In this document: one piece after another, positions 44,986 to 56,688 of the stretch
Layout of the letters: each line of letters opens with the position of its first letter
Position numbering within the stretch: position 1 is the first letter of the stretch
Source: Adiantum capillus-veneris
Taxonomy: Eukaryota > Streptophyta > Polypodiopsida > Polypodiales > Pteridaceae
Direction: 5' to 3'
DNA length: 64,000 nt
Assembly (NCBI GenBank): GCA_014529385.2
Contig: CM043958.1
Location: forward strand, 148,897,293-148,961,292
Notes under the pieces: model-generated
Databases searched by the model: none
What the model saw: only the letters and a program-made list of their open reading frames with translations
What the model was told of the DNA's origin: nothing
Position numbers and translations under genes: made by a program

Positions 44986-47039
44986 ATGTGTCTAGTACAC
45001 AAGTAAATAGTACACAAGTAAACAAGTACAAAGTGCATAAGCAAAGTTTTAAAGATTAAATTGCACTACCGACCTGCAAACTTTGTATAGGTGTCGTCCA
45101 ATTATGCGACCCAGAGGACAGTGTTTGAGTCAAGCTACATAAAACCAATGTGAGTAGTTAAACAGTTTGTCTTGCAATGAAGCATTACAGAATGAAAATG
45201 TTAAATATACCGTGCACATCATGCAGAAGTGCCATACAAAAGTATGGTGGAGAGTTGGCACTGTGGTCTCTCCAAAAATTATAAGAAATGGAAGCCGTGC
45301 CCTGCCCCGTAGCATTTATGTGTTGCGCCAAGAAAACGCATAGACATGGAGAGTTGGATGCAAATAACAAACCTTGCAGTGCTGTCAAGCTGGCGTTATG
45401 CTTGTGCAATCAAAAAATCCACTGTTGTAGATAACGGACCTCGTAGTGTTGTCGAGCTGGAGTCGTGCTTGTGTAGTCAAAACTGTGATTATATGTCCTT
45501 TCTATCATACACAGAACACGAGTTAACACAAATACAAAAGATATTGGAGATATATTAAACTTAAAGAGAAATGGATGTAACTTAATGATCTATGTCATAG
45601 ACTGTGTAAAGTGTAATGTAGTGATGAGTTCTCAGTCACAATCACTATAGTAAAATGGCTTGATCAGTAGGGTGCAATCATGCAAAATGTTGATAAGAGG
45701 GTTGAGTAATCTGTTGGAGTACATGGGTAAGAGCAATGAGGCTGATGCAAGATGTTGGCATGGTTGGGTTGAGTACAAATTGTTGTTATAGAGGCGCTTC
45801 ATTTGCCTTTGTACGCGCGTGCTAGATTTTCTATAATGTTTATCGTTTTCTTCGTCAAAACCACGAACGTTGTCCCTTTTATACCGTACTTCCCCTCATT
45901 CTTTCTGCCTGCAAGTCGCTTCTACTTTACGTCAGCTCTTTGCAAAACCCGTCAACCACTCTTCCTCTAATCGCTATCTCCTCTAATCGCTATCCCGATT
46001 CTGATTGCCAACTCCATGCTCGTGTTATCCTGCCTAAAAGCCGGCGCTCGATTGTTAGCTCAAGCTGTTCGGCCTTGTTTTTTTTTCTTAACACCCCCTT
46101 TAAACTTAGCTTGTCTCTGCTCTCTATTTACTTGTTTCTATGCAACACCAAATTACTCTTAAAATTTGTTGAGCTTGGAAAAAACAAAATTTTACCCCAA
46201 TTTTCACACAACACCACAAAGCTTACCAAAACAGAACCTGAAAGCTCGAATTACCCGAAGCGGTTTTAACACCTCACAGGGTCCTTTGGCTGACATCCAA
46301 TGTCAGTTATGCACTTAATCACGATGCTTAAAATACATTATTTAAAAGCACAAAGTCAGAGGATTAAATTTCTATATTCAAAAATCTACTTTCTATAGCA
46401 AGCCTTAACGATCTAGTGCCGCACATCAAATTACCTCACTCATCACTGCGGGCATGTGCTTTGTGTGGTGACTGTCGTTGCAAGGCAGCTCTGCCTGTAT
46501 TCTGCGCCATGGCAGTCGTCCCAAGGAAATGCGACAGGCCCTTGCACGTGTACGAATCAACCAATAGGGCACAATTGCCAGGGTTTTGAGGACCTTGAAC
46601 TCAAGGGTTGTTCTTGGTTCTGTACCAACATACCACGTGCACGGCCCACTACTAAACTCAATAGCCTTATCGGATTGTTAACTCATGCACTGCCCACCGC
46701 TTTCACAACAACAGCGCCTCATATCTTGCCTCCAACCACACAAGGAAAACAACAACGCTCTCATCCTTGCATCACCATCGAAGTCTTAGGCAAAAACTCT
46801 AGGTAGCTTCACAGGCTGCACAAGTAGACAATTCAACAATCTTGGATGTATACTGCCAGCTCCTCTTGAACTGCTTATGCGTCCAACGGAATATACACAC
46901 CCACAACTCCTGCACATGTGGCTCACCTTAAGCCTTTCTTAATTCGATGCTAAGAGATCTTGGCCCACTATAAATAGGAAGAGTTCTGCTGCTAAAAAAA
47001 AAAAGATTTTTTTCAACGTTTTTTTAATTTAAAGGATAG
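44986..47039. other. Gene-free region between repeat copies
   Basis: Contains open stretches on both strands (for example 45940-46269 and 46456-46806, plus) that look like no known protein and lack splice support. Promoter-like TATA boxes lie near 45880 (ttttatacc) and, on the minus strand, near 46970 (ctatttatag), so an LTR or solo LTR is possible, but I could not find matching ends. Confidence 0.4.
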
Positions 47040-48080
47040 GCCACGTGGAGCCTTGTGCGTCTAGATACTGTAAAAAGGGCCTTTGGCTCACCAAGTAAAC
47101 ATTGATTTAAGCGCTCAAATCTGCGGATAAGACTCACAAATACATAGTCACAAACCACAGTAAAACTTGAAATACTTATACTCAAATGCAAGATCAAGAG
47201 ACAAGGAACACAATGCAAATCTCGAAATTGAATTTGGATTACTAGATCATGAGAAAAATGGATTACATGGTAGTTGAGTATCTGCTTACACTCATACGTA
47301 CACAAAGCTCTTCTAAAACTCAAAGATAATGTTACAATGGTGTGTTCAAACTAAGATTTTTGACCCTTATACCTAGGGCTTTTCAAGTGGCCACCAACAG
47401 TTGGCTCATATGCCTTTGGGCTCATGATAAATGATAGAGCTTAGAGTGTACAACTTCTAGATCAAATTACATAGATTCAATTACAAGGCTTCTAAAAAAA
47501 TGGGATAAATTACATCAAAAATGGGTTTGGACAGGTCGACTAGGAGGGCGTGCGTTAGCGACACTGACAAAACACTCCCCCCTTCCTAGCGTTGCACATC
47601 CTCATGCAAGTCGTGGAAGCTTCTAGGAATCAAACTACCATTTTTCAAGTGTCTTTGTCATCTTGTTAAACTTTGCAGCTTTGGAAATAATCTTTGTTTT
47701 GATAGAGAGGTCTCTGAACATGTTTTTCAAAAATGTACTTTGGTGCGCCACATGCCTTGCCTATAGATCTTAGGTGAGCGGATTGAAGATAGTGGAGCCA
47801 TCAGAGGCTTCTAAGTGGAAAGGAAGGAATGTTGGAGAAGAAGGGAGCAAGTGAGAGACCATAGGGGGTGCAAGTGAAGCTCTCCATAGCTTGTGGTGCA
47901 ACATATTAGATATGGGCTTCGAAGAGGAGGGAGGGGAATAAATGGATGTGATAAGAGAAAAACGTTGGAGAGAGAGCAAAAATCGAGCTAGAGATAGTAG
48001 AGAGAAGGAAGGGGCGAATTCTAGAAAAGAGAGAGTGAGAGAAAGTGGTTGGATGGAGGGAAAAATAGCATTCAATGAAG
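47040..48080 (-). repeat. LTR-like dispersed repeat, copy 3, with adjacent internal sequence
   Basis: 47040-47577 matches 28870-29334 and ends at the same polypurine tract (minus strand GGAAGGGGGGAG then TGTTTTGTC). The adjacent 47590-48075 parallels 29350-29600, including the TIFNPLT motif. It is a second, diverged member of the family at 28.2-33.2 kb. Confidence 0.6.
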
Positions 48081-49419
48081 AGTAATGAAACTAAGGCGTT
48101 TTTGAGGTTAGCCCACCTTTTGAGGGTGACCCATTGATGGCTGCAACAAGACGTCTCAATAAAAAATGGGGGGAAAATCTAGTAAATGGATGATTTTTCC
48201 AATTTTTGCCCACTTTGTGAAATAGAAAAGGCCTATTTTGTTTAGAGAACTCAAGTTTAACCTTTACTATTTGGACTGTTACAAACCGAACATTTTTGTA
48301 CACAGGGCACTCCCTCATTTTGACCATTTCTTAAACACCTTGATTAAGCTTGACAAATTAAAGGGCCCAACAAGACTCCATTGAGGCCCTAATGAAGCCT
48401 CCTAACAAGTGAAAACGCGTTGTTGCTCCAATACGTCACCCTCCATACCACCTTGCCTACAACCACACGTTTATTTTTGCAATATGTCTAACTTGAAGAC
48501 GTGTGGTATGTAAGCTTCTTTGGGAACAAGATTCATGAGCATATTGCACATAGGGGATCTTGAAAAGATGTCAGTGATTGTAATGCTTTGGTCAACATGA
48601 TGAAAATTGTGGTTTCTAAGCACAACAAGGTCTATCAAGGTATCCTACTTTGCATCATTAAACGGATCCACAAGAATGGGGGGATGGGGGTGGGGGAGAA
48701 GAATTGCTGCCAACATTTGTTCTCAGAAGGGATGTAAAGCAAATGTTTCTCTTTAAAATAGTCTCATGGAATGCACTCACACCATTGCTTTTCTGTGACC
48801 CTCTTGTGCCACCTTGCATGCGGTTAGGCTACTAACAAAAAAACCTACCAATAAGTGACAACATGTTGTTGTTATAGGCCATCATTCTCTATGCCATCTT
48901 GCGTGCGACTAGGCTCTTGTTTGTGCTGCACAAGTAGCCCAACACCCTATGCTAAGTCCTACTCGTAAAATTGGAAGCACTCCTACTCTCTGATATGCAC
49001 CTCTTTTTAAAGCTACAATGCCATCCAAACCAAAGAGTGATGTGGGTGGACTCTACAACCTGTAGACAGAGAGGGGCTTGCAAAGGCTAAATTTACTCGT
49101 TGTGGAACATGGCTAGACATATGCAGCCAAGTGGCTTTTGATTGTTTTGAGCAGATGGAAAGTAGGGCCTCTCTCGATATACAATAACCGATGCTTATGC
49201 CTTGAAGACATGTGACATTTAAGCACCTTTGCCAACAAGATTCATGAGCAAATTGTTATATAGGGGCCCTTCCTTAACCCTATGCACCTCTGCCCCATAC
49301 ATATGGACCAAAGCACCGTCGTTCGATGGACACAAAATTGGTGTCGCGTACAGGATATTAATCACCCATGAAAATTGAGAAAAATTAATGTGTGTGGCAC
49401 ATGGAGTGCCTGCCATGCA

Positions 49420-49420
<1 letters not shown>
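48081..49420. repeat. Diverged direct repeat, no gene
   Basis: A block ttgaagacgtgtggtatgta...aacaagattcatgagcatatt at about 48490 recurs at about 49200; ccaccttgc-tgcg and aagtgaaaac/aagtgacaac blocks also repeat between. No coding sequence supported. Confidence 0.5.

Positions 49421-49489
<69 letters not shown>
49421..49489. repeat. Compound microsatellite (GT)10(GA)24
   Basis: GT from 49421 to 49440 then GA to 49489. Open frames across it are artefacts. Confidence 0.95.
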
Positions 49490-49493
<4 letters not shown>

Positions 49494-49609
49494 ATCTACG
49501 AACGATAGATTCTCTTCTTCCGACCTTTTTCAAAATCGTGCACAAATACTAGGTGTTGAGTTTGACCCTCACCGCAATATCTTAAAGGTCGCTCCCCCAC
49601 GTCTCTATT

Positions 49610-49983
49610 TGACACCCTCATTTTTAAGAGGGGATCTATGGTCCCAGATGATTGTTCATTGTGGGTCGTTCGATTCATATGGAGGAAAAAAAAAGGGTGT
49701 GTGGTTGGATTCGACCTCACAACCTCCCCCCCCTCTCAATGCTATTGCTTTACCACTACACTATTGAAAGGATGGAGGATGAAATTATATTCTGTAGTCC
49801 TAGTTGCGCGTCACGATCTCCAGTTCACACTAAGTTTACATCTAGTTTACATGGAAGTTCACAACGAGTTCACATTTGTTCGAGTTTACATCAAGTTAAC
49901 ATTCGGGATGAACGGCTCGATCTTCGCACAAAAGCCACGCCGATTTTCAGTCGTAGATCCCCTCTAAAAAAATGAGGGTGTCA
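49610..49983. mobile_element. MITE-like element with about 30-bp terminal inverted repeats, upstream of NdhS
   Basis: The left end tgacaccctcatttttaaga continuing ggggatcta is mirrored at the right end (tagatcccctctaaaaaaat continuing gagggtgtca). Flanking ATT (49607-49609 and 49984-49986) is a likely 3-bp target duplication, as in PIF/Harbinger-type MITEs, though that superfamily prefers TWA. The 374-bp body has no ORF but several copies of agttyacat/agttcaca near 49820-49900. Its right end is 39 bp before the NdhS ATG, so it probably forms part of the promoter or 5' UTR. Confidence 0.8.
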
Positions 49984-50022
49984 ATTAGTGACGAGGCTCT
50001 CTCCCCATCTCCAGAGAAGGAA

Positions 50023-51531
50023 ATGGCGCTAATACTCGGTGCTCCGTCACTGTTCACTCGCTTGCAGTTCGCAGCAGAGACGCCCGCATGCTCCTCCTTC
50101 TCACAGGTTCTCTCTCTCTCTCTCTCTCTCTTTGTGTGTGTGTGTAAGTGTTTAACGCAACGCGACCATGTGCAGACTCAATGGAGCTCCAAACACCATT
50201 TCTGTCCCGTTGCAACGTCCTCCGTACCCTTCCCTACTCCCTCCGAGCCCGCCTCGCCACCAAAGAAGATTCTGACAAGTTAGTTGTTTTGGCAATCCCG
50301 AGCTGAATTTTATGATTTTGTGTGCACGTAACCTTTCAGAGGACACAGGCATCTTATGCATTTTCATAACGATCATAATGCCTTTACTTTGATGCAGTGA
50401 AAAAAGGGGATATTGTTAGAGTGGACAAGGAGAAGTATCTGAACAGTGTTGAGGTAGTCAATTCTACATGAATTGCCTTCGATAGCAGGACATGCAATTG
50501 AAAGGAAATTTGTGGGGGGTTGACGGTGTCATTACAGTTATTTTGTTTCATGCTATTTTTACCTCCACCATATCCTCATGTTTCTCATGGTTCATTTTAA
50601 TTGCATGCTTTCTTACTTGATTCATTCTGTACTTGGATCGTGAAACAAGTGCTTTCCCAATTTGTTATGCATGCCTATACCTACTAGGCTTGCATTTTAT
50701 ATTCTCTGTTGGTATGTGTAGCTGCAGAACTCTTTAAGGTTTGACTTGACGCTACTCTGTTTCTTTTAAATGGTTTTTATTGAATGCAGTATCTAGCATT
50801 GGGACATCCGCTAAATTTCAAGGGTGTAGACTACATTTATGAAGACAGAGGGGAGGTGGGTTCTTTCTCATTTGTATTCAGAAGACCAGTTAATGTGTTC
50901 AATGAAAGTAAGCATCGTATGTTTTTTTGCAGATTCTGGACGTACGCATTTTTGAAACTGGGGAATATGCACTGGTAATGCCATCTCTCTAGCTCTTGTT
51001 GCTTTTCTGCATTGGCTTCTCTTGTTTCACTGTACCCTTACATATGTCAGATATCTCAAATCTTGCATCACACACTATTAGCTATCTTTTGAGTTAGATT
51101 CTTAATTTGGTGAATGGTGCACACGCTTTACTTTGAAAGGCTGTGGTGATGTGTGTTTGTGAGGATGGATAAGGGAATTGCCAGAATTGCCGTGCTTCAA
51201 AAAATCTGAGAGTACGCGAGGTGCCAAGTTTCTTGTTGCATTCATCATTCTCTACAGGGAGTGGTACGCACATGAAGTCATGAGGTGGAGATTTCGGGTG
51301 TTGTTGGGGGCTATCCTTAGTTGCACATGCAACTTTGCCTGGGACCAGGTTCATTTTTTGAATTTTTGGCATTTTCTGATTCTTTCTGCAGTTAGGTTGG
51401 GCTGGAATATCAACTTCACCAGCTTGGCTCCCCACTTATATGCTCATCAAGGTAAAGCAGGAGCTTTTGAAGGTTATGTGTTGTTGGTTGTTTATCAGTT
51501 TCATTTTCTTGAACTAAAGGCAGCCTCATAA
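50023..51531 (+). CDS. ndhS: NAD(P)H-quinone oxidoreductase subunit S, chloroplastic (NdhS/CRR31)
   Basis: Exons 50023-50106, 50176-50278, 50398-50453, 50790-50855, 50933-50974, 51392-51451 and a short last exon (likely 51499-51531) join with GT-AG introns and matching phases. The first 55 or so residues are Ser/Thr/Ala-rich with few acids, as in a chloroplast transit peptide. The conserved core follows: KKGDIVRVDKEKYLNSVE, YLALGHPLNFKGVDYIYEDR, ILDVRIFETGEYAL, GISTSPAWLPTYMLIK. This is the SH3-like domain by which NdhS forms the ferredoxin-docking site of the chloroplast NDH complex in cyclic electron flow. Predicted length is about 147 residues, shorter than angiosperm NdhS, mostly at the N-terminus. 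The last exon is uncertain: an alternative acceptor gives a start at 51524 with another C-terminus. No stop or frameshift is seen, so it is probably functional. Confidence 0.9.
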
Positions 51532-51647
51532 GAATCTTGAGAAATTTTCCTTACATCAGGGGAACACTTTTTGTTTTGATCATAGTAACATGGACGCCCA
51601 TTTGGACTTTCCGTCTCCAGTGTCCTCCTGTTGCTAAACTGTCCTCC

Positions 51648-52446
51648 TGTTGCTAAACTGGCTTTATTTGACAAGAAAATAATTCTAAATGAATTATTGG
51701 ATTTATAAGTGAGAGGGTTTTCTTGCTTAGAACAACAGGAAAAATAATTCTAAATGAATTATTGGAATTTTAAGTTAGGGTTTTTCTCACGGGAGACATC
51801 CGAGTACAGAGTATTCCTAGTGCGTCGTTCAAAGTAATGACGGGAGCATGTGAATGGGAATATTTGTAAGGCCACCAGGAACGGGTACTTCTGATGCGTC
51901 ACATCGGATGGGTGACAGGGAGCATCGGGAAGAAGTATCCGACCATCCGAGAACGGACATCTTTGATGCGTCATAGGATGGGTGACAGAGCATCGCGAAG
52001 GAGATTGTACCGTAAGTTCGGTAGGAAGTGACTAGGTGATGGGTATTCCTGATGCGTCACAAGGTGGGTGACGGGTGCATCGGAAAGGGAATATCCATAG
52101 TCGAGAGGAAATTCCGAACTGTGTTAGAATTGTGCACAAGGAAAAAGCAAGCACTTGAATGAAGATGGGTTCAGAGGAAACTTTGAGGAAAAACAGATGC
52201 TTTTTGAGAAAGCAGGATTGCCTTTCGGGAAAGCAGATGCTTTCTGGCGAGGAAGTCTATGTCTGCATTGCAACTGTGCATGTGATTGCATCCAGGGACG
52301 CCTGGGAAGTGATGTGAAAGCATTGTTTTTAACTTATAGGTTTTATTGAGTTTTTGGGCAGGTTTAGACTATTTTTTAAAATACGCCGGCCGCCCACTTA
52401 ATAAGTGGGCAGCCATCTGATAAATAAAGCAACAGATCAGCTAGCG

Positions 52447-52496
<50 letters not shown>

Positions 52497-52813
52497 CTGG
52501 CAGAAGATAAAAAAAAAAAAGAAAAAAAAACCGGCCGCGATCTCTACGCGAGCAGCTATTCGTGCTAGTGGCTAGGAGCTATAAAAGCATCACATGTCCT
52601 CACTCAGAGAGGACCCATCTTTGCAAGGAGGAGATGTTGCTGCAAATTTCAGCCGTAAAGAAGACGTTGCAGGTGATGCCCATGGCTGCCCCAAGTGTAC
52701 CCGATGTCGCCAAGACCCAGTGCGCGAGTTCCCTCGCGAAGAAGTGCCTACGGAGAGTGTTTCCATCGTGACAAGCTGTTGTTTTTCTCTGTTTTCAGCC
52801 CATAAACTCTGTT
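51648..52813 (+). repeat. 5' LTR of the large element, 3' part deleted
   Basis: Nearly identical to 60827-61970 up to ttttcagcccataaac, after which it passes straight into gag-side sequence; about 820 bp of the LTR end and presumably the PBS are gone. It has a TATAAAAG box (52580-52587), a (CT)21 microsatellite (52451-52492) much longer than in the other LTR, and an internal series of gatgcgtca...gggtgac...gcatcg sub-repeats (51890-52080). A 19-bp duplication (tgtcctcctgttgctaaac) sits at its left border. Confidence 0.9.
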
Positions 52814-53430
52814 TTCTTTGAGAAGGCGACAAGAGCTGATGCTCAAGAACCTAGAGAATCCAAGGAGCGGAATGCTCGAGATTCTTCAGAATCCAGAAAA
52901 TATCCATGAACGTCAATCCAGAACTATAGCCATGAAATCCCATCATTCCGGGAAGGATATGAAGAAGGTCTCTAGACCTAGGAACACTTCCAGTCAAGTT
53001 TGATACTTTTGACGGAAGGGAAGATGCCCCGAAAGCTACCGCTTTGATTCGACAAGTTTGAAGTTGCCTTTGCAAACGGCAATTTCTGAAAAAGCGTCGA
53101 AGATGAGGCATGTGATTAAACACCTCAAGGGGATTGCAAGTACTTGGTGGTATACCAAAGCTCTACAAGGAACTTACAACAAGACTTGGATTCAATTCAA
53201 GGCTAAATTTTTCGACAAATTTTTTTTCCTCTACACTTTGAGGAAGGCATCCAAGAAGATTGGGATGGGTTTTCCCAATAGGAACACGAGTGAGTCATGG
53301 TTCACTCTTGTCAAGGTAGCTCCACTCTCGATCCTCTCTGAGGAAGGAAAGATGAAGAAATTCAACCAAGAACTTTTGGCCGAATTTTGTAGACGCATCT
53401 GCAAAATACTTTGCAGCAGATGGTAGAGTC
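52814..53430 (+). pseudogene. Gag of the large LTR element, broken
   Basis: Plus-strand frames read TFDGREDAPKATALIRQ and, after small frame changes, KASKMRHVIKHLKGIASTWW, TWIQFKAKFFDKF and FNQELLAEF. This is the plant Ty3-type retrotransposon Gag pattern (hydrophobic W-W and F-F spacing), which forms the particle shell. Stops at about 53000-53060 and the missing start show decay. No zinc knuckle visible after it. Confidence 0.75.
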
Positions 53431-54332
53431 AGCAATAAAAGCTGAAAGTGTACACCTTAGTGTACATAGAATCCAATCCCTGTAGTGAGACAGGAATCAT
53501 TGAACACTGAAAGTTTGGAGTAAGGGAATTCAATCTAACTCCTGAGTTCTTGAATAGAAGACCCTCGAACTTTAAGTGAGAGGGAAGGTTTTCAATCAGA
53601 GTTACATCTTTGAGGAAATCATAAAGTGCATTGTGCTTGTTTGCTCTTTTGCACAAGATATGGTTATGTCTAACCGGGACAATCACTCTCGAGTGTTTAT
53701 GAGAGTAGAATTGAGTTGAAACATTGCTTTATGCGATGGATTGGTTTGCTCAAATATCCGGAAGGTCAACTATTGATCTCGTATACGGTAGTTCACCAAC
53801 AAATTACATGCTATTGCGAGTAGGACGGCAGAAAGGAAGGAACCATTCCGAGAGTTCAACCAAGAACAACTTTCACTAAGCTTGAGTACCTTATGAACCA
53901 ACACCCTCTGTCCGGTAAGGGAGAACATGGTAGTGCTTTTCGCAGAAGTGAATGAACACTCTCTTTATGAGGGAAGGAACAAGTGACGACTACTGACTGT
54001 GCTCGAGAATCCAAGGATTGAAATCCTAGATTGTTTGATGAGCGGGTTTTGCTCTAAGATCGAGCCAAGAGATCGTCAGGTTCAGCGTCTTCGCTCTAAG
54101 GATCTTACGAAGGGAAGGTAATTTCCCAGGTTCATCAAAACTCTAACATAGCTTAAGAATTATGTACACCTTTGGGTACATGGATAACACACGAAGATGC
54201 AGACCTATGCCAAGGTGGGTCATCTACCAGTTGATTTTTTTTTCTGCTGAACGGAATGAGATGAAACAACTTCCTTTTCAGGAACTGAACGGGAGTTTGT
54301 TATACTCTCTTGAGCGCCTTTTTGTGCGCAAG
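53431..54332 (+). other. Internal region of the large LTR element, no recognised domain
   Basis: Scattered open stretches only. The plus-strand frame 54162-54337 (reading ELNGSLLYSLERLFVRKDI at its end) runs into the nested element. No protease, RT or integrase motif found. Confidence 0.5.
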
Positions 54333-54337
54333 GATAT

Positions 54338-55908
54338 TGAAACCGGCCTGTTCTATCCAAAAAGGGCGGTAGACTTTACTTCAAACCTTGATTTAGCTTT
54401 CACCCATTATTAGTCGTCTATTTTACCTGCGCTATAGTGACACAAGAGAGGGGAATGGGATACAGATGCTAGAATGCACCTGTATGAGAAGACCGACACC
54501 AGATTGGCCCTTAACTTAGGCGCCCCTTTCGGTATTTCTTTATTCTTTAAAAGAGGGAATAAATGTTGTGGATCCCTACAAGCTGCCCCGCATAAACTTG
54601 GCTGAATTTCAACTGTTCCGGCCTGATTTCGGCAGCATAACTGTACTAGGACCCTTCACAGTCAGTATTCCCACGCATTGACTGACTTTCCCGACGCATA
54701 CGGGCACTTTGCAAAACCTGGCGAGAATCTGCAGCACGCTGAATTCTCTGTTTTCAGCCCTGAAAATGCGCCAGATCACCTGTACAGCGGTCCCCTTGCG
54801 TCCCCGAACCTCCTGGGGTATTAGGGTCCGTTTAGGGCCAAAACCCTAAACCTGCAAAAATACACAGCAGGCTGTAATTTACTGTTTCGGGCTCCGTTTC
54901 GCGTGCTGGTCGCATCCGTAGCAAGTCCTCGAGCTCCCGCACCTGTAGGGCTACTTGCCCTTTGAATCGGACGAGATTTCCGGCGTGAAACCTCTCGGAA
55001 TTCACCTGTACCTGCGGGGGGATTAGCCGCTAGCTAGTCCAGTACCTGTGCAAGAGGTACTGGACGAGATTTTTGGCGTGAAATCTCTCGGAATTCACCT
55101 GTACCTGCGGGGGGATTAGCCGCTAGCTAGTCCAGTACCTGTGCAAGAGGCTCTTGCCTCGGCAATCGCGCATAAACCCACACAACTGTACATTGGTCAA
55201 ATGAAGAGCCCACTAGAGGGGCATAACATACTACCAAAGGGGAGAGAGAGGGCAGTGCGTAGCGTGTAGGGCATCACTCCTGGCACCGCACTGTGCATAA
55301 GAGGGAAAGCAAGCACTCCATAGCTCTTAACCTGTGACAAATCTGAAAATGAGGCTCTCCCCCTCCTAAATTCAGCGCCACTTCTTGTTGCATGAGGCAA
55401 GTGCACCAGAAGGTGCCACTTGGCACATTTATAAGCATTTTCCCGTTTCGGGGTTGCCGTCTAAAAATATCCCAACCGGTTGCCCAGTTGACTTCACGGT
55501 AGAGTAAGAAAATGTTCCCCTTGTCATTCCGGAGGTAATGATGTCAACACATTTTCAGGTCCCAAAATAGCAGTTCCCTAAATTTTAGGAGATGCTGCCA
55601 TTGTATCTTTCTAGGTCATCCGACCCTCTTTGTACACTACGGCCACACCCAAAATTGAAATGTAGCCTCTGTAGAAAAGGATTCCACTTTGGCTAGTCAA
55701 TGACCCCACTTTGGCTAACCATAGTCTTTGTCCAACCTTAGTGCTCTCTTGCCCTGAGGCCTGGACTCCCTCTGGACAGTTCCACACTAGCTATGCAATG
55801 CAGGGCAGTTAGATTTCCCGAGAGGTGTTTCCAAAAAGTGAAAGTAAATAGATAATAAGAAAGAAATCAACAGAAAAAGGATAGATAGTAAGTCACACGC
55901 TGGTGACA
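54338..55908 (-). repeat. 3' LTR of the nested gypsy element
   Basis: On the minus strand it starts TGTCACCAGC at 55908. A TATAAAT box lies at 55427-55433 (minus). A 93-bp direct tandem duplication (ctctcggaattcacctgtac...) occupies about 54967-55152. The left end is uncertain (54338 or 54564). Confidence 0.75.
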
Positions 55909-56481
55909 TACCCCCCTCTTGAAATCTCAAACGTCCTCGTTTGCATCTATGTCGTACATGCTCACTGTCAACACTGATGTATTCAACACTTGTCGACACA
56001 TATACGACACATACATGCTCATTGTCAACCCTGGTGTATTCAACACCTCGTCGACTCATGTATTGCCTGCGTGTGAATTCTGTCCCAATGACATAGTGGT
56101 AGCTTCGCACTCTGCCATTGCTTTGAGTCACTAACTTTCCAATGACAAAATGGTAGCTGCACATTTTGCCACTGTCTTATAGTACACGTTGGATCTCGTA
56201 ACACTTTCGAGCATACCCAAACCGACAGTTTAAGAATGCAGTTACACATGTACTCTTCAATAGAAGCAATCACTGTATCCTTGACAAACTGACAAGAAAT
56301 ACTCACTTCTATAGCACTAACCAAACTTTTGGACATTCCATAAGAGCAATTTCCAAATTGACAATCTGTACAGCTCTAACATTCATGTAACAGGTATTTG
56401 ATTTGAGCTCACTTTAAATACCATGTACATCATTTGTTTCAGAAGCCATTGTCACACTGACAATCCATGTAGCTTTGAAAC

Positions 56482-56676
56482 TCAAGGGGTCAAGGTAGGT
56501 TGCAAATCGAAGGCTTCCAGGTAAAGTGATAACACAGTTGGTGACTCTACAAGTTCACCTTCTTCCATCCACTTAGCATCCATTGGTGGATAGTTTCTGA
56601 ACTTTACCAAGTAACGCCTAGCAACCTTGCCTTTCACTTTCCTTTCTTTGTGTGCCAAAATCTGTTCAGGGACCAA
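56482..56676 (-). pseudogene. Chromodomain at the end of the gypsy polyprotein
   Basis: Minus-strand frame with PEQILAHKERKVKGKVARRY, LVKFRNYPPMDAKWMEEGEL. The pattern of a basic strand, YLVK-, YPP-A-W and an acidic helix is that of the chromodomain carried by plant chromoviruses, which steers integration to particular chromatin. It is separated from the integrase frame by a stop near 56687 (TAA/TAG region), so it is not read through here. Confidence 0.8.
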
Positions 56677-56688
56677 GATCTCGTCAAG

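Noticed and set aside
45940-46806. Two plus-strand open frames of over 100 codons
   Set aside because: No family resemblance, no splice support and low-complexity Ser/Thr-rich composition; chance frames are likely in C-rich sequence.
51178-51531. A single 117-residue plus-strand gene
   Set aside because: This open frame spans an intron and exon 6 of NdhS in another phase; the spliced NdhS model explains the conserved part.
54564-55908. 54564 as the left end of the nested gypsy LTR
   Set aside because: tgttgtgg gives a good TGT...ACA pair but no target duplication; 54338 gives GATAT on both sides and a rejoined outer frame. Kept as an alternative.
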